Source of the DNA: Bacteroidales bacterium
GTDB lineage: Bacteria > Bacteroidota > Bacteroidia > Bacteroidales > P3
Length of the DNA stretch: 34,495 nucleotides
Assembly: GCA_017428115.1 (NCBI GenBank)
Contig: JAFRRK010000035.1
Coordinates: 1-34,495 of the forward strand
Direction: 5' to 3'
Part shown: positions 16,260-24,421 of the stretch, piece after piece
How the letters are laid out: each line of letters opens with the position of its first letter
Position numbering within the stretch: the first letter of the stretch is position 1
Position numbers and translations under genes: made by a program
The notes under the pieces: model-generated
Databases searched by the model: none
Told to the model about the DNA's origin: nothing
Seen by the model: the letters and a program-made list of their open reading frames with translations, nothing else

Positions 16260-17477
16260 ATGGACAATACATACAATTCTCAATTTCCAATTCTCAATAC
16301 CGAGGTCTATAACAAGCGGCTGGTATACCTCGACAATGCCGCCACTACTCAGAAACCCCGGCAGGTAATCGATGCGCTCATCAACTACTATCTTACACTT
16401 AACAGCAACATTCATCGTGGCACCCACCATCTGGCCACGTTGGCAACAGAACGCTACGAGGGGGTGCGTCGGCAGGTGCAGCAGTTCATCAATGCCCACA
16501 GTCATCGCGAGGTGGTCTTTACCCGCGGCACCACTGAAAGTATCAACCTGGTAGCCTCCTCGTTCGGCAGCCGGTTGCACCAGTACGACGAGGTGATACT
16601 CTCTGGTATGGAGCATCATAGCAATATTGTCCCTTGGCAGTTGGCGTGCCAGCGTGTGGGTGCGCGGATAAAGGTGATACCTTTCTCCGACGAAGGAGTG
16701 CTGGACGTGAGGGCCTATGAGTCCTTGTTTACCAAGCGTACCCGCATAGTGGCCTGCAACCATGTGTCTAACACCTTGGGTACTATCAACCCGGTGAAGG
16801 ACATAGTGGATATAGCCCACCGCCACGGGGTGCCGGTGCTTATCGACGGGGCGCAGGCGGTGGCACATATGGCCGTAGACGTGCAGCAGATAGGATGCGA
16901 CTTCTATTGTTTTTCGGGTCATAAGATGTATGCCCCTATGGGGGTGGGAGTGTTGTATGGGCGTGAGGAGCTACTGTCTGAGATGCCTCCCTATCAAGGC
17001 GGCGGAGAGATGATACAGGATGTTACCTTTGAGCGCACTACCTATAACGAGCTCCCTTTCAAATTCGAGGCGGGGACTCCCTCGGTGGGCGATGTGCTGG
17101 GGCTGGGTGCCGCTATCGACTTTATTGCCAGCCAGGGTATCGACAATATAGCCCGTCACGAAGATAAGCTGCTCACCTATTGCACCCAGAGGTTGCAAGA
17201 GATACCCCGTCTCCGCATCTACGGCACTGCCCCACGCAAGGCTGGTGTGGTCTCGTTCCTTGTGGGCAACAGCCACTCCTACGATGTGGGCACCCTGCTC
17301 GACAAAGTGGGAATTGCTGTCCGCACCGGGCACCATTGCACCCAGCCTATCATGGACCGTTATGGCATTGCCGGCACTGTTCGCGCCTCTTTCGCCTGCT
17401 ATACCACCACTGAGGACATCGATGCTTTAGTGGCTGGCCTGAAACGTATACTGCCCCTATTGGACTCTGGAATTTAG
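16260..17477 (+). CDS. sufS: Cysteine desulfurase SufS (PLP-dependent)
   Basis: SufS takes sulfur from cysteine for Fe-S cluster assembly, passing it on as an enzyme persulfide. The 405-residue protein follows the class V aminotransferase pattern: LVYLDNAATTQKPRQVIDAL, NIHRGTHHLATLATERYE, TRGTTESINLVASSFG, the PLP-binding lysine in FSGHKMYAPMG (Lys222), FEAGTPSVGDVLGLGAAI, and the catalytic cysteine in VRTGHHCTQPIMDRYG (Cys360). RxGHHCxQP is the group II (SufS/CsdA) signature rather than IscS. The N-terminus up to QFPIL is shortened but aligned. No sufBCD genes are adjacent in the window, which is unusual for suf operons; they could lie elsewhere on the chromosome. Confidence 0.95.
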   Translation: MDNTYNSQFPILNTEVYNKRLVYLDNAATTQKPRQVIDALINYYLTLNSNIHRGTHHLATLATERYEGVRRQVQQFINAHSHREVVFTRGTTESINLVASSFGSRLHQYDEVILSGMEHHSNIVPWQLACQRVGARIKVIPFSDEGVLDVRAYESLFTKRTRIVACNHVSNTLGTINPVKDIVDIAHRHGVPVLIDGAQAVAHMAVDVQQIGCDFYCFSGHKMYAPMGVGVLYGREELLSEMPPYQGGGEMIQDVTFERTTYNELPFKFEAGTPSVGDVLGLGAAIDFIASQGIDNIARHEDKLLTYCTQRLQEIPRLRIYGTAPRKAGVVSFLVGNSHSYDVGTLLDKVGIAVRTGHHCTQPIMDRYGIAGTVRASFACYTTTEDIDALVAGLKRILPLLDSGI

Positions 17478-17510
17478 TTTTTTAATGTTTCTTTTATAGT
17501 TTAATATAAA

Positions 17511-19157
17511 GTGCTCAAGACGCTACATATTGAAAACTACGCACTCATTCTGAAGACGGACATCACCTTCGACGAGAGCCTGACAGTGATTACTGGTGAG
17601 ACTGGCGCGGGCAAGTCTATCCTTCTGGGTGCTTTGGGATTGCTGCTTGGCCAGCGTGCCGACACGCAGGTGCTATACGATAAGGAGCGCAAGTGCTTGG
17701 TCGAAGCTACATTTGATATTGCAGATTTAGGCCTCCGGCCATTGTTTGAACAATACGATGCCGACTATGACGATCTGCTTATTCTCCGCCGTGAGATACT
17801 CCCTTCCGCCAAGAGCCGTGCTTTTGTCAACGATTCTCCTGCCAGCCTCCAGTTTCTTAAGGAACTGGCCCCCCATATTCTCGACATCCATTCGCAGTAT
17901 CAGACTCTCACTCTCACCGAGAGCCATTTCCAGACTCAGCTGCTCGACTCTTTCTCCGACCCGTCGCTGCTGCCGCAGTATCAGTCGCTCTATCGCCAAT
18001 ATGTTGGCTTAAAACATGAGTTGGAACGACTGACAGCCCAAGATGCGGAGAATAATAAGGTGATGGACTATAACCGATTCCTCTTTGATGAGCTGATGGC
18101 CGCCCAACTCAATGATGACGAGCAGCAGCCTCTGGAGGAGGAGGCGCATCTGCTAGAACATACCGGCACTATCAAAGAGGCTCTAGGCGCGTTTGAGGCC
18201 TTGTGCGATGGCGATGAGGGAGCTTTGGCGCGGTTGATTGCCGCCCGAGGGGCACTTGCCAATGTCGCAGCCTATCATGCCGATATAGAGATACTCCATC
18301 AGCGGCTTGACTCATGTATTATTGAGCTGCAGGACATTCTTTCTGATGCGGCTTCGCTCAACGATAAGCTCCAGTTCTCACCCGAACGCCAAGCATTGGT
18401 CAACGAGCGCCTCGACCTTATCTACCGCCTGCAGAAGAAGCATGGGGTGGACAGCATCGCAGCTTTGTTGAAGATACAAAAACGTTTGGACCAGCAGCTG
18501 CAAGAGGCCGACAGCCTCGACGACCGCATCCGCGAGGTGATGGAGCAGGTCGACCAAGTATATGGCCTCATGCAGCAGGCTGCCGACCGCCTTACGGCCA
18601 GTCGTCGTGAGGCTGGAAGAATGCTTGAGGAGCAGCTTCTGCCAGTGCTTGCCCAGTTGGGTATGTCTGCCGCACGTATAGTTGTTGATATTGCCCCCGC
18701 CGTAGATTACGGACCTATGGGCCACGATGCTGTTTCGCTACTCTTTAATGCCAACCAAGGTGGTTCCCTGCGTCCTATTGCCGAAGTGGCGTCGGGTGGT
18801 GAGTTGTCGCGTCTGATGCTGGCTGTCAAATCTGTGGTGACCCGCCGCAGCCTACTTCCCACCATTATCTTCGACGAGATAGACAGCGGAGTATCAGGCG
18901 ACATCTCTGTCGCGGTGGGTTCTATTATGCGAATGATGGCCCAGCACATGCAGGTGGTGGCCATCTCACATTTGCCACAGATAGCGGCCAAGGCATCGCA
19001 GCACCTCAAAGTGTCTAAAGCCCTTGAAGATAATCGTACCATCTCTCGCATCCGTGAGCTCTCGCCCGACGAGCGCATCACAGAGATTGCCGTCATGCTC
19101 TCATCCAATCCTCCCACACAGGCAGCACTTCAGACGGCTCGCGAATTAATGACATAA
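17511..19157 (+). CDS. recN: DNA repair protein RecN
   Basis: RecN is an SMC-like ATPase that gathers double-strand break ends for recombinational repair. The 548-residue product has the N-terminal MLKTLHIENYALI and Walker A GETGAGKS (residues 29-36), a central coiled coil (about residues 150-370, rich in Glu, Gln and Leu), the ABC signature VASGGELSRLMLAVK, and Walker B LPTIIFDEIDSGVSG, followed by the His switch region VVAISHLPQIAAKA. Length is typical. The start codon is GTG. The gene lies 33 bases after sufS and 11 bases before the M23 peptidase gene, so co-transcription is likely. Confidence 0.97.
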   Translation: MLKTLHIENYALILKTDITFDESLTVITGETGAGKSILLGALGLLLGQRADTQVLYDKERKCLVEATFDIADLGLRPLFEQYDADYDDLLILRREILPSAKSRAFVNDSPASLQFLKELAPHILDIHSQYQTLTLTESHFQTQLLDSFSDPSLLPQYQSLYRQYVGLKHELERLTAQDAENNKVMDYNRFLFDELMAAQLNDDEQQPLEEEAHLLEHTGTIKEALGAFEALCDGDEGALARLIAARGALANVAAYHADIEILHQRLDSCIIELQDILSDAASLNDKLQFSPERQALVNERLDLIYRLQKKHGVDSIAALLKIQKRLDQQLQEADSLDDRIREVMEQVDQVYGLMQQAADRLTASRREAGRMLEEQLLPVLAQLGMSAARIVVDIAPAVDYGPMGHDAVSLLFNANQGGSLRPIAEVASGGELSRLMLAVKSVVTRRSLLPTIIFDEIDSGVSGDISVAVGSIMRMMAQHMQVVAISHLPQIAAKASQHLKVSKALEDNRTISRIRELSPDERITEIAVMLSSNPPTQAALQTARELMT

Positions 19158-19168
19158 ACCCCATACCG

Positions 19169-20923
19169 ATGAAAAAAACACTTGCCCTACTCTTTATGTC
19201 GCTAACGGCGCTCATGTCTTATGCTCAGAATAATAAGACTCCGCAGCTCTCATCCCCGCTTCATCTTACTCCTGCCCCCTCTGGCACCTTTGCCGAGGTG
19301 CGTACCAACCATTTCCATGGCGGCCTTGACCTCCGTATTGGTGGAGACGAGGGTGTGGGCACCCCAGTCTATGCTCCAGCCGATGGCTTTGTGTCCCGTC
19401 TTCGGATTTCTGCTTACGATGGTGGCAAGATGCTTTATATAGACCATCCCGGCGGCATCACCACGGTTTATCTACACCTCGACAGCTACCATGGGGCTAT
19501 AGCCAAGTATGTGCGCAACTACCAGGCACGCAAGCAGTGCTATGCTTTCGACACCACTATTGCCCAAGGTGTGCTCCCCGTCCACAAAGGAGACCTCATT
19601 GCCTATGCCGGCAACTCGGGCATGAGCGGGGGTCCTCACCTCCATTACGAAGTGCGCAACACCTCCACCCAGCAGAGTCTCAATCCTCTCCGTTATGGTA
19701 TCACATTGCCCGACACCATTCGCCCGGTAATAAGGGGTATACGGCTCCTCCCTGTTGAAAAGAATACCCGCCTCAATGGCAGCAAGGCGCCCTATCAGGT
19801 GGATATCTCCACAAAATTCCGACGTATGGGCACTGTATATAACCCCATACCTGTGCTGGGCCGTTTCTATATATCTGTCTATGCTACAGATATGTCTGAG
19901 GGCTCTACCCTTCGCAACGGCTATGAGCGGCTCGACATCTGGGTTGATGGACGCCACTTCTTCCAATATAATGTCGATAAGATAACCTTTGGCGACACCC
20001 GAGCCATCAACGCTCAGCTCGACTACGACCAATACCTTGCCACACGCGAACCCTATATCATTACTCGCCGCCTGCCTGGCGACCCCATGCGCCCGGCCCG
20101 CACCTTCGGCGACGGCAGCATCGGCTTTATCGACAGCGACACCACCCTACACCGCATCACCGTGGCTGTTACCGACTTCAACGGCAATCAGGCCGTTCGC
20201 TGCTTCTATGTGCGCAACCGCTTTGAGACACTGGTGCCCATGCACGAGGTTCCAGAACATCCATCATACCACCTCTTTTCTGACAGTCTTACAGTCCGCT
20301 GGCCTCTCAGTGTTCACCGTGGCGACTATCAGGTGGAGATGCCAGCTGGCATGCTCTACTACGACGACCTCCTCCTCCACGGCATGCAAAAAGACCGTCG
20401 CTATATTTCCCCAATCTATACTGTCAAGCCTTGGCGTAGTCCCTATCCGCCTCATCGCACATGGCAGCTGCGTGTGCCTCTAGTCGTTGGCTATGAGCCT
20501 TCGCAACTGGTGGTCTGCACTCTTCGCAACGACAAGCTGTCTGCATTGCCAACACGCATCGTCGAGCGCCGTATAGAGGGCAAGCCCGGACGTTGGCTTG
20601 AGGCCGATATACGTGTTTTTGGCAACTTTGTTGTAGCCTCCGACACCTCAGCGCCTTATGTCAAGCCGCTAAACTTTAAGGCTGGTGGAAAAGTGTCTGT
20701 GTCGACATTGCGGCTTAAAATGGGCGACAACCTCTCAGGTGTGCGCGAATACCGTTGTTTCATCAATGGCGAGTGGGTCCTGGGCGAGTTTGATGGTAAG
20801 ACTGCCACACTCTCCATTGCCCTCGACCAGGTGCCAAAGTCCGCTAAAAATCTAGACCTCCGTATATTTCTTACCGACTGCTGCGGCAATGCCCGTGAGG
20901 TGGCATACCAACTGCGCCGTTAA
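19169..20923 (+). CDS. Secreted M23 (LytM/gp13-type) peptidase
   Basis: The protein has a signal peptide (MKKTLALLFMSLTALMSYAQ) followed directly by an M23 domain. The zinc ligands are visible: His50 and Asp54 in HFHGGLDLRIG, and His157 and His159 in GPHLHYEVRN. The rest of the domain (APADGFVSRLRISAYDGGKMLYIDH, VYLHLDSYHG, GDLIAYAGNSGMSGG) is intact, so a zinc-dependent endopeptidase acting on peptidoglycan cross-links is expected. A long C-terminal half (residues 185-584) is beta-rich and shows no motif I can name. This N-terminal-peptidase layout is common in Bacteroidota envelope peptidases. A periplasmic location is predicted. Confidence 0.88.
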   Translation: MKKTLALLFMSLTALMSYAQNNKTPQLSSPLHLTPAPSGTFAEVRTNHFHGGLDLRIGGDEGVGTPVYAPADGFVSRLRISAYDGGKMLYIDHPGGITTVYLHLDSYHGAIAKYVRNYQARKQCYAFDTTIAQGVLPVHKGDLIAYAGNSGMSGGPHLHYEVRNTSTQQSLNPLRYGITLPDTIRPVIRGIRLLPVEKNTRLNGSKAPYQVDISTKFRRMGTVYNPIPVLGRFYISVYATDMSEGSTLRNGYERLDIWVDGRHFFQYNVDKITFGDTRAINAQLDYDQYLATREPYIITRRLPGDPMRPARTFGDGSIGFIDSDTTLHRITVAVTDFNGNQAVRCFYVRNRFETLVPMHEVPEHPSYHLFSDSLTVRWPLSVHRGDYQVEMPAGMLYYDDLLLHGMQKDRRYISPIYTVKPWRSPYPPHRTWQLRVPLVVGYEPSQLVVCTLRNDKLSALPTRIVERRIEGKPGRWLEADIRVFGNFVVASDTSAPYVKPLNFKAGGKVSVSTLRLKMGDNLSGVREYRCFINGEWVLGEFDGKTATLSIALDQVPKSAKNLDLRIFLTDCCGNAREVAYQLRR

Positions 20924-20970
20924 GACATAAAATGGTATATTTCTGTGAAACAGTTGCTTCGGAGTGCTTT

Positions 20971-21492
20971 TTAGTCATCCTCTCTCTGGCAGCTGCTGTC
21001 GTAGCGTTTCTTTCTTTTGGCATTCTTTTCGTTCACAATGGTGAATCCTTTCTTGCGAATGCTGCCAATGTATTCTTTGTTGGTATTGTACTTTACCGAA
21101 CCTAATGTCTCTCCTTCGTAGTTGTAGGTGGTGATTTTCCCGCCATTGTCCATCAGGAAGAAATCATCGCCCCAACCTACTAGTTTGCCTTTGGCTCTAA
21201 CCGTGCAGAGCATGTTACTGCCTGATCCGTAAATCTTATATTCGTTACCCTTGGGGTTGGTGATGTTGTGTATTACCCCGTTCGATGCACTCTTTGTCGG
21301 GGTCTTTTCAGTGCTCTTTGATTTGCTGTTTCGTTTGGGTCTTGCTCCAGATTTTGCCGACTCACGTGTGACCCCATGTTTTGCCAGCTCCATATCTATC
21401 TCGTGTTTGCGGTCGCGGTAAGACAAAAACCACGTCAATAATCCCATACAGGCCAATCCCATTAAGACCAATACTAAAGTTGCTTCTTCCAT
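20971..21492 (-). CDS. Membrane-anchored protein of unknown function
   Basis: I do not recognise this 173-residue protein. It has one N-terminal membrane helix (TLVLVLMGLACMGLLTWFL, residues 5-23), a short charged stretch, a Lys/Ser/Thr-rich linker (about 47-71), and then a compact beta-rich domain with repeated short strands: NEYKIYGSGSNMLCTV, KLVGWGDDFFLMDNGGKITTYNYEG and SVKYNTNKEYIGSIRKKGFTI. The tail is very basic, then acidic (KRKKRYDSSCQREDD). The arrangement suggests a cytosolic sensor or scaffold domain tethered to the membrane, but that is inference. It converges with the M23 gene and is isolated from other genes by 1.1 kb of repeat-rich DNA upstream, so it may be accessory. Confidence 0.65.
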   Translation of the reverse strand: MEEATLVLVLMGLACMGLLTWFLSYRDRKHEIDMELAKHGVTRESAKSGARPKRNSKSKSTEKTPTKSASNGVIHNITNPKGNEYKIYGSGSNMLCTVRAKGKLVGWGDDFFLMDNGGKITTYNYEGETLGSVKYNTNKEYIGSIRKKGFTIVNEKNAKRKKRYDSSCQREDD

Positions 21493-21736
21493 TTTGTCAG
21501 TTATATGTAGGTTGAAAAACTAGTTCTATCTTATATCTATCTTCTAGAATGCACGCATATTCCACATAAGTGTTATTCGGCAAGCAGTAGTAGCGCACCT
21601 ACACTCACATTGTTCACAATCCACGTTATGCCAAGAATCATTAGTGCTGTTACCAAGGTAAATGTATTGCTACTGATTGGTATAACGTACTTTGAACTAG
21701 TTGGTTGTGTAAAGGTGGCTGTTACCTACCTATTTG

Positions 21737-21744
21737 CAAATATA
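21737..21744 (-). promoter_or_regulatory. Possible -7 box for the orphan membrane protein gene
   Basis: On the minus strand TATATTTG fits the TAnnTTTG consensus and faces the 173-residue gene about 245 bases away. No TTTG element is seen at the right distance upstream, so this is weak. Confidence 0.25.
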
Positions 21745-21873
21745 CAAATTAATCAGCATATATTATAAAAAATTAAAGTTTGACGAGGGAAACAGGCTTG
21801 CATTCCGAGTCTTTTTTATCCATACGTTTTTGTTTTCAATAGTCGGGTTGTTTAGTGGTGGTGTCTATCTGCT

Positions 21874-21906
21874 GTGTACCTGCCGTGTACCTGCCTTGTG
21901 CCTGCC
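21874..21906. repeat. Three 11-base tandem repeats
   Basis: Units are GTGTACCTGCC, GTGTACCTGCC and TTGTGCCTGCC, directly adjoining. They lead into a segment (21903-21950) in which TGCCTTCG is mirrored by two CGAAGGCA-type words, giving fold-back potential. Confidence 0.8.
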
Positions 21907-22018
21907 TTCGCCCTGTTTTCGTCGCTGGAAACGAAGGCACGACGAAGGCATGGAGTGTGATTGAGGTGAGTTCTGTCGTCCGTCTAATATAATTATACCG
22001 AAAAAGGCAAAAATTAGG

Positions 22019-22046
22019 GTGCCACTTTTAGAAAAAAAAGTGGCAC
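22019..22046. repeat. Strong hairpin, 11-bp stem
   Basis: GTGCCACTTTT pairs perfectly with AAAAGTGGCAC around the loop AGAAAA. It lies far from any gene 3' end, so a terminator role for a called gene is unlikely; it is part of the repeat cluster here. Confidence 0.75.
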
Positions 22047-22065
22047 AAAGTTGTACAAGGCGAAA

Positions 22066-22089
22066 GCAAAGAAAGCTAGCTTTCTTTGC
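22066..22089. repeat. Perfect 24-base palindrome
   Basis: GCAAAGAAAGCT is followed by its exact reverse complement AGCTTTCTTTGC with no spacer. Together with the hairpin 20 bases upstream it forms a block I associate, from memory, with a repeat scattered through Bacteroidota genomes. Confidence 0.75.
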
Positions 22090-22258
22090 CGAGCCAAAGC
22101 AACGCCACGAAAGTAAAATGGGGCATGATGACGATGACAATGACAATGGGGTTAGATGCATGTATCGCCCCTTGAGGGGTAGAATAGAACAGCTAGGGTT
22201 GGCAACCTGCTGATTTTTATTGCAAATAATACCAAGAAACGGTTGTTTGTAAATATGT

Positions 22259-22298
22259 CATGTCACTTTTTTAAGATATCATGTCACTTTTTTTAAGA
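22259..22298 (+). repeat. Doubled CATGTCAC-T-run unit
   Basis: Two copies of CATGTCACTTTTTTAAGA (the second with one extra T) start 21 bases apart. The second runs straight into the dispersed 26-base repeat. Confidence 0.7.
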
Positions 22299-22323
22299 AT
22301 AATGGCTTGTCAAACTTTAGTAA
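22298..22323. repeat. Dispersed 26-base repeat, copy 2
   Basis: This copy matches the one upstream of sufS at 25 of 26 bases and is also preceded by a T-run. It sits about 270 bases upstream of rplU. Confidence 0.7.
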
Positions 22324-22494
22324 AAAAGCTTCTTTCTTCGTGGCGAAATAGTATTTTATGGCTTCAGTGGGATGCTCTCTTAGCTTGTAATGACGAGACT
22401 TGGGCGGCATGAGGTAGAACTTGCATGAATAATGGTTATTATGCCTTTGGTAGTGTTGGTAGTCAGTGCTTTGAAAAGAAAATAATAAAAAAAC

Positions 22495-22525
22495 TTTGTC
22501 AGTTCAAAAAATAGTTGTAATTTTG
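22495..22525 (+). promoter_or_regulatory. Promoter of the rplU-rpmA operon
   Basis: A TTTG element (22495-22498) and a TAATTTTG box (22518-22525, consensus TAnnTTTG) are separated by exactly 19 bases, the layout of the Bacteroidota housekeeping sigma factor. Transcription would start near 22532, leaving a leader of about 65 bases before rplU. Confidence 0.75.
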
Positions 22526-22595
22526 CAGTCCGTTTCGTAGGTATCAGATACCACCGAAAGTGCAGTAAATTACATAATTAAAATAACATAATAGA

Positions 22596-22904
22596 ATGTA
22601 CGCAATTGTAGAAATCGCAGGAAAGCAATTCAAGGTCGCTAAAGATCAGAAGGTCTTCGTAAACCGTCTTCACACAGACGAGGGTAGCGAGGTTACTTTT
22701 GACACCGTGATGCTTAAAGACAATGATGGCAACGTAGAGGTGGGACAGCCCTACATTGCAGGTGCTAACGTGAAAGCCACAGTGCTGCGCCACCTTAAGG
22801 GCGACAAGGTGCTGGTGTTTAAGAAAATCCGCCGTAAGGGTTTCCAGAAAATGAACGGCTATCGCGACTATCTGACTCAGATTAAGATCGACAGCATTAA
22901 CTAA
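22596..22904 (+). CDS. rplU: 50S ribosomal protein L21
   Basis: L21 is a small beta-barrel protein of the large ribosomal subunit that binds 23S rRNA near L20. The 102-residue sequence starts MYAIVEIAGKQFKVAKDQKVFVNRL and contains the family signature near the end, KIRRKGFQKMNGYRDYLTQIKI, with its usual aromatic and basic residues. Length is standard. It is the first gene of a two-gene operon with rpmA, 33 bases upstream of it, preceded by a good promoter. There is an A/T-rich but not purine-rich sequence before the ATG, normal for the phylum. Confidence 0.98.
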   Translation: MYAIVEIAGKQFKVAKDQKVFVNRLHTDEGSEVTFDTVMLKDNDGNVEVGQPYIAGANVKATVLRHLKGDKVLVFKKIRRKGFQKMNGYRDYLTQIKIDSIN

Positions 22905-22937
22905 TTCAATGTAAAACCGTTTAAAAAATAGATTATT

Positions 22938-23201
22938 ATGGCTCACAAAAAAGGTGTTGGTAGTTCCAGTAACGGTCGTGAATCCGAAAGCAAACGCTTA
23001 GGCGTTAAAATTTTTGGCGGTCAGCATTGTATCGCTGGTAACATCATTGTCCGCCAGCGTGGCACCGTCCACAACCCCGGCAGAAATGTCGGCATGGGCA
23101 AGGATCATACGCTTTATGCCTTGTGCGACGGCATAGTCAATTTCAAGAAAGGCCGCGAGAACCGCTCGTTTGTTTCGGTATTGCCCGAGACTGCTGAATA
23201 G
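22938..23201 (+). CDS. rpmA: 50S ribosomal protein L27
   Basis: L27 lies near the peptidyl transferase centre, and its N-terminal tail touches the P-site tRNA. The 87-residue protein starts [24 protein letters not shown], with [16 protein letters not shown] and [20 protein letters not shown] following. It begins directly with the mature AHKKG form, without the cleaved N-terminal extension found in Firmicutes. The order rplU-rpmA is nearly universal. A hairpin terminator follows within 30 bases. Confidence 0.98.
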   Translation: MAHKKGVGSSSNGRESESKRLGVKIFGGQHCIAGNIIVRQRGTVHNPGRNVGMGKDHTLYALCDGIVNFKKGRENRSFVSVLPETAE

Positions 23202-23228
23202 TACTTTTAGATTCTGAAATTGTAATAG

Positions 23229-23263
23229 ACGCCAGCCCTGTCGATGGGATGGCGTTTTTTTTT
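23229..23263 (+). terminator. Intrinsic terminator of rplU-rpmA
   Basis: ACGCCA with CCC pairs with GGG and TGGCGT (one internal G/A mismatch), followed by an uninterrupted run of nine T. The position just after rpmA fits a strong plus-strand terminator. Confidence 0.85.
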
Positions 23264-23305
23264 ATTTGCCGTGTAATAAATGATTGTCTCTGACGTTATG
23301 GTGGT

Positions 23306-24340
23306 ATGACTGGTGAAAAGCCGTATATAGTGGCAGGTCCGTGCAGCGTGGAGAGTCGCGAGCAGTTGGATGAGGTGGTGCAGGCGTTGAGCCGTGTGCC
23401 ACATGTGTGTGTGGTGCGCTGCGGTGTGTGGAAGCCGAGAACTCACCCGGGTGTTTTTGAAGGCCTGGGCGAAGAAGCATTGCGCTGGGTGGCGGAGTTG
23501 AAAGGCCGCTATGCGGGGCTGCGCTTCGGCTGCGAGGTGGCTCGTGCCGAGCATGTGGAACAGGCTCTGCGCTATGGCATGGAAGTGTTGTGGATAGGAG
23601 CCCGCACTACGGCAAATCCCTTTATGGTGCAGGAGGTGGCTGAGGCGATGCGTGGCAGTGCTGCGACGGTGATGGTGAAGAATGCGCCGAGCCCCGATGT
23701 TCAATTGTGGTTGGGTGCTGTAGAGCGTTTGCGGCAGGTGGGGATAAGTGATATTATGGCTGTGCATCGCGGTTTTGACCTGTTTAAGAATGGCGGCTAC
23801 CGCAACAATCCTCTGTGGGAGGTGCCCATAGAGCTGCGGCGGCTGGCACCGGAACTGCCCATGTTGTGCGACCCCAGCCATATTGCTGGTTGCAGAGGCC
23901 CCATAGCTACACTTTCTCAGATGGCCTTGAACTTGGGTTTCGACGGGTTGATGATAGAGGTGCACCCTCATCCCGATAAGGCATTAACTGATGCCGGACA
24001 GCAGATTACGCCTAAAGAGCTAGAGCAATTGTTGGAGAGGCTGATAGTGCCACAAACCGAGAGCTCAGTGGCTAATGAACAGCTCCAATGCCTCCGAGAG
24101 GAGATAGATATGATTGATGAACAGGTGCTCCAGCTCATGGCGGCACGGCTGGGAGTGGCTGGGAAAATAGCCCAAGTGAAAAAACAGGGCAATCTGGCTG
24201 TGTTCCAACCCAAACGTTGGGAACAGCTCTTGCAGCAAAGGCGCTTTATGGCGAGTGGTCTGGGATTGGATCCTGGCTTTGTAGAAGAACTATTTGAGAA
24301 AATCCACGCGGAGAGTGTGAGAGTTCAGTTGGAAAAATGA
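23306..24340 (+). CDS. Bifunctional DAHP synthase / chorismate mutase
   Basis: The 344-residue enzyme combines the first committed step of aromatic synthesis with a later branch step. Residues 1 to about 250 are a type I-beta (KDO8P-like) DAHP synthase: YIVAGPCSVESREQ, RCGVWKPRTHP, VLWIGARTTANPF, VMVKNAPSPD, MAVHRGF, MLCDPSHIAG and MIEVHPHPDKALTDAGQQI. From about 260 to the end is an AroQ-type chorismate mutase: LQCLREEIDMIDEQVLQLMAARLGVAGKIAQVKK and the C-terminal helix FVEELFEKIHAESVR. This DAHPS-then-CM order is known from Bacteroidota, where the mutase domain also serves prephenate feedback control. It lies directly after the rpmA terminator, so it must have its own promoter, which I cannot see. 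Confidence 0.95.
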   Translation: MTGEKPYIVAGPCSVESREQLDEVVQALSRVPHVCVVRCGVWKPRTHPGVFEGLGEEALRWVAELKGRYAGLRFGCEVARAEHVEQALRYGMEVLWIGARTTANPFMVQEVAEAMRGSAATVMVKNAPSPDVQLWLGAVERLRQVGISDIMAVHRGFDLFKNGGYRNNPLWEVPIELRRLAPELPMLCDPSHIAGCRGPIATLSQMALNLGFDGLMIEVHPHPDKALTDAGQQITPKELEQLLERLIVPQTESSVANEQLQCLREEIDMIDEQVLQLMAARLGVAGKIAQVKKQGNLAVFQPKRWEQLLQQRRFMASGLGLDPGFVEELFEKIHAESVRVQLEK

Positions 24341-24421
24341 GATATGGATGCTATTCAGTCTGTTAGTATTGTACGCTCCGCATAATATGTGACAAGACAA
24401 ACCTTTAAAACCCATAAATAT

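Larger units (their letters stand above)
21493..22595. other. Repeat-rich non-coding region of about 1.1 kb
   Basis: No gene is called. Frames of 76 and 98 codons cross the middle, but their bases are repeats and hairpins, and similar translations are, from memory, commonly mis-annotated as hypothetical proteins in this phylum. The region holds an 11-base tandem repeat, a CGAAGGC inverted repeat, two strong hairpins, a doubled CATGTCAC-T-run unit, the second copy of a dispersed repeat, and the rplU promoter; these are listed separately. Confidence 0.6.

Noticed and set aside
16274..16298. CAATTCTCAATTTCCAATTC-like repeat at the start of sufS, considered as another invading repeat
   Set aside because: The codons encode QFPIL, which aligns with the normal FPIL motif of SufS N-termini, so the repetition may be coincidental.
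21865..22161. 98-codon minus-strand frame in the repeat-rich gap
   Set aside because: It runs through two palindromes and the tandem repeat, has no start context, and looks like the spurious hypothetical proteins this repeat type produces.
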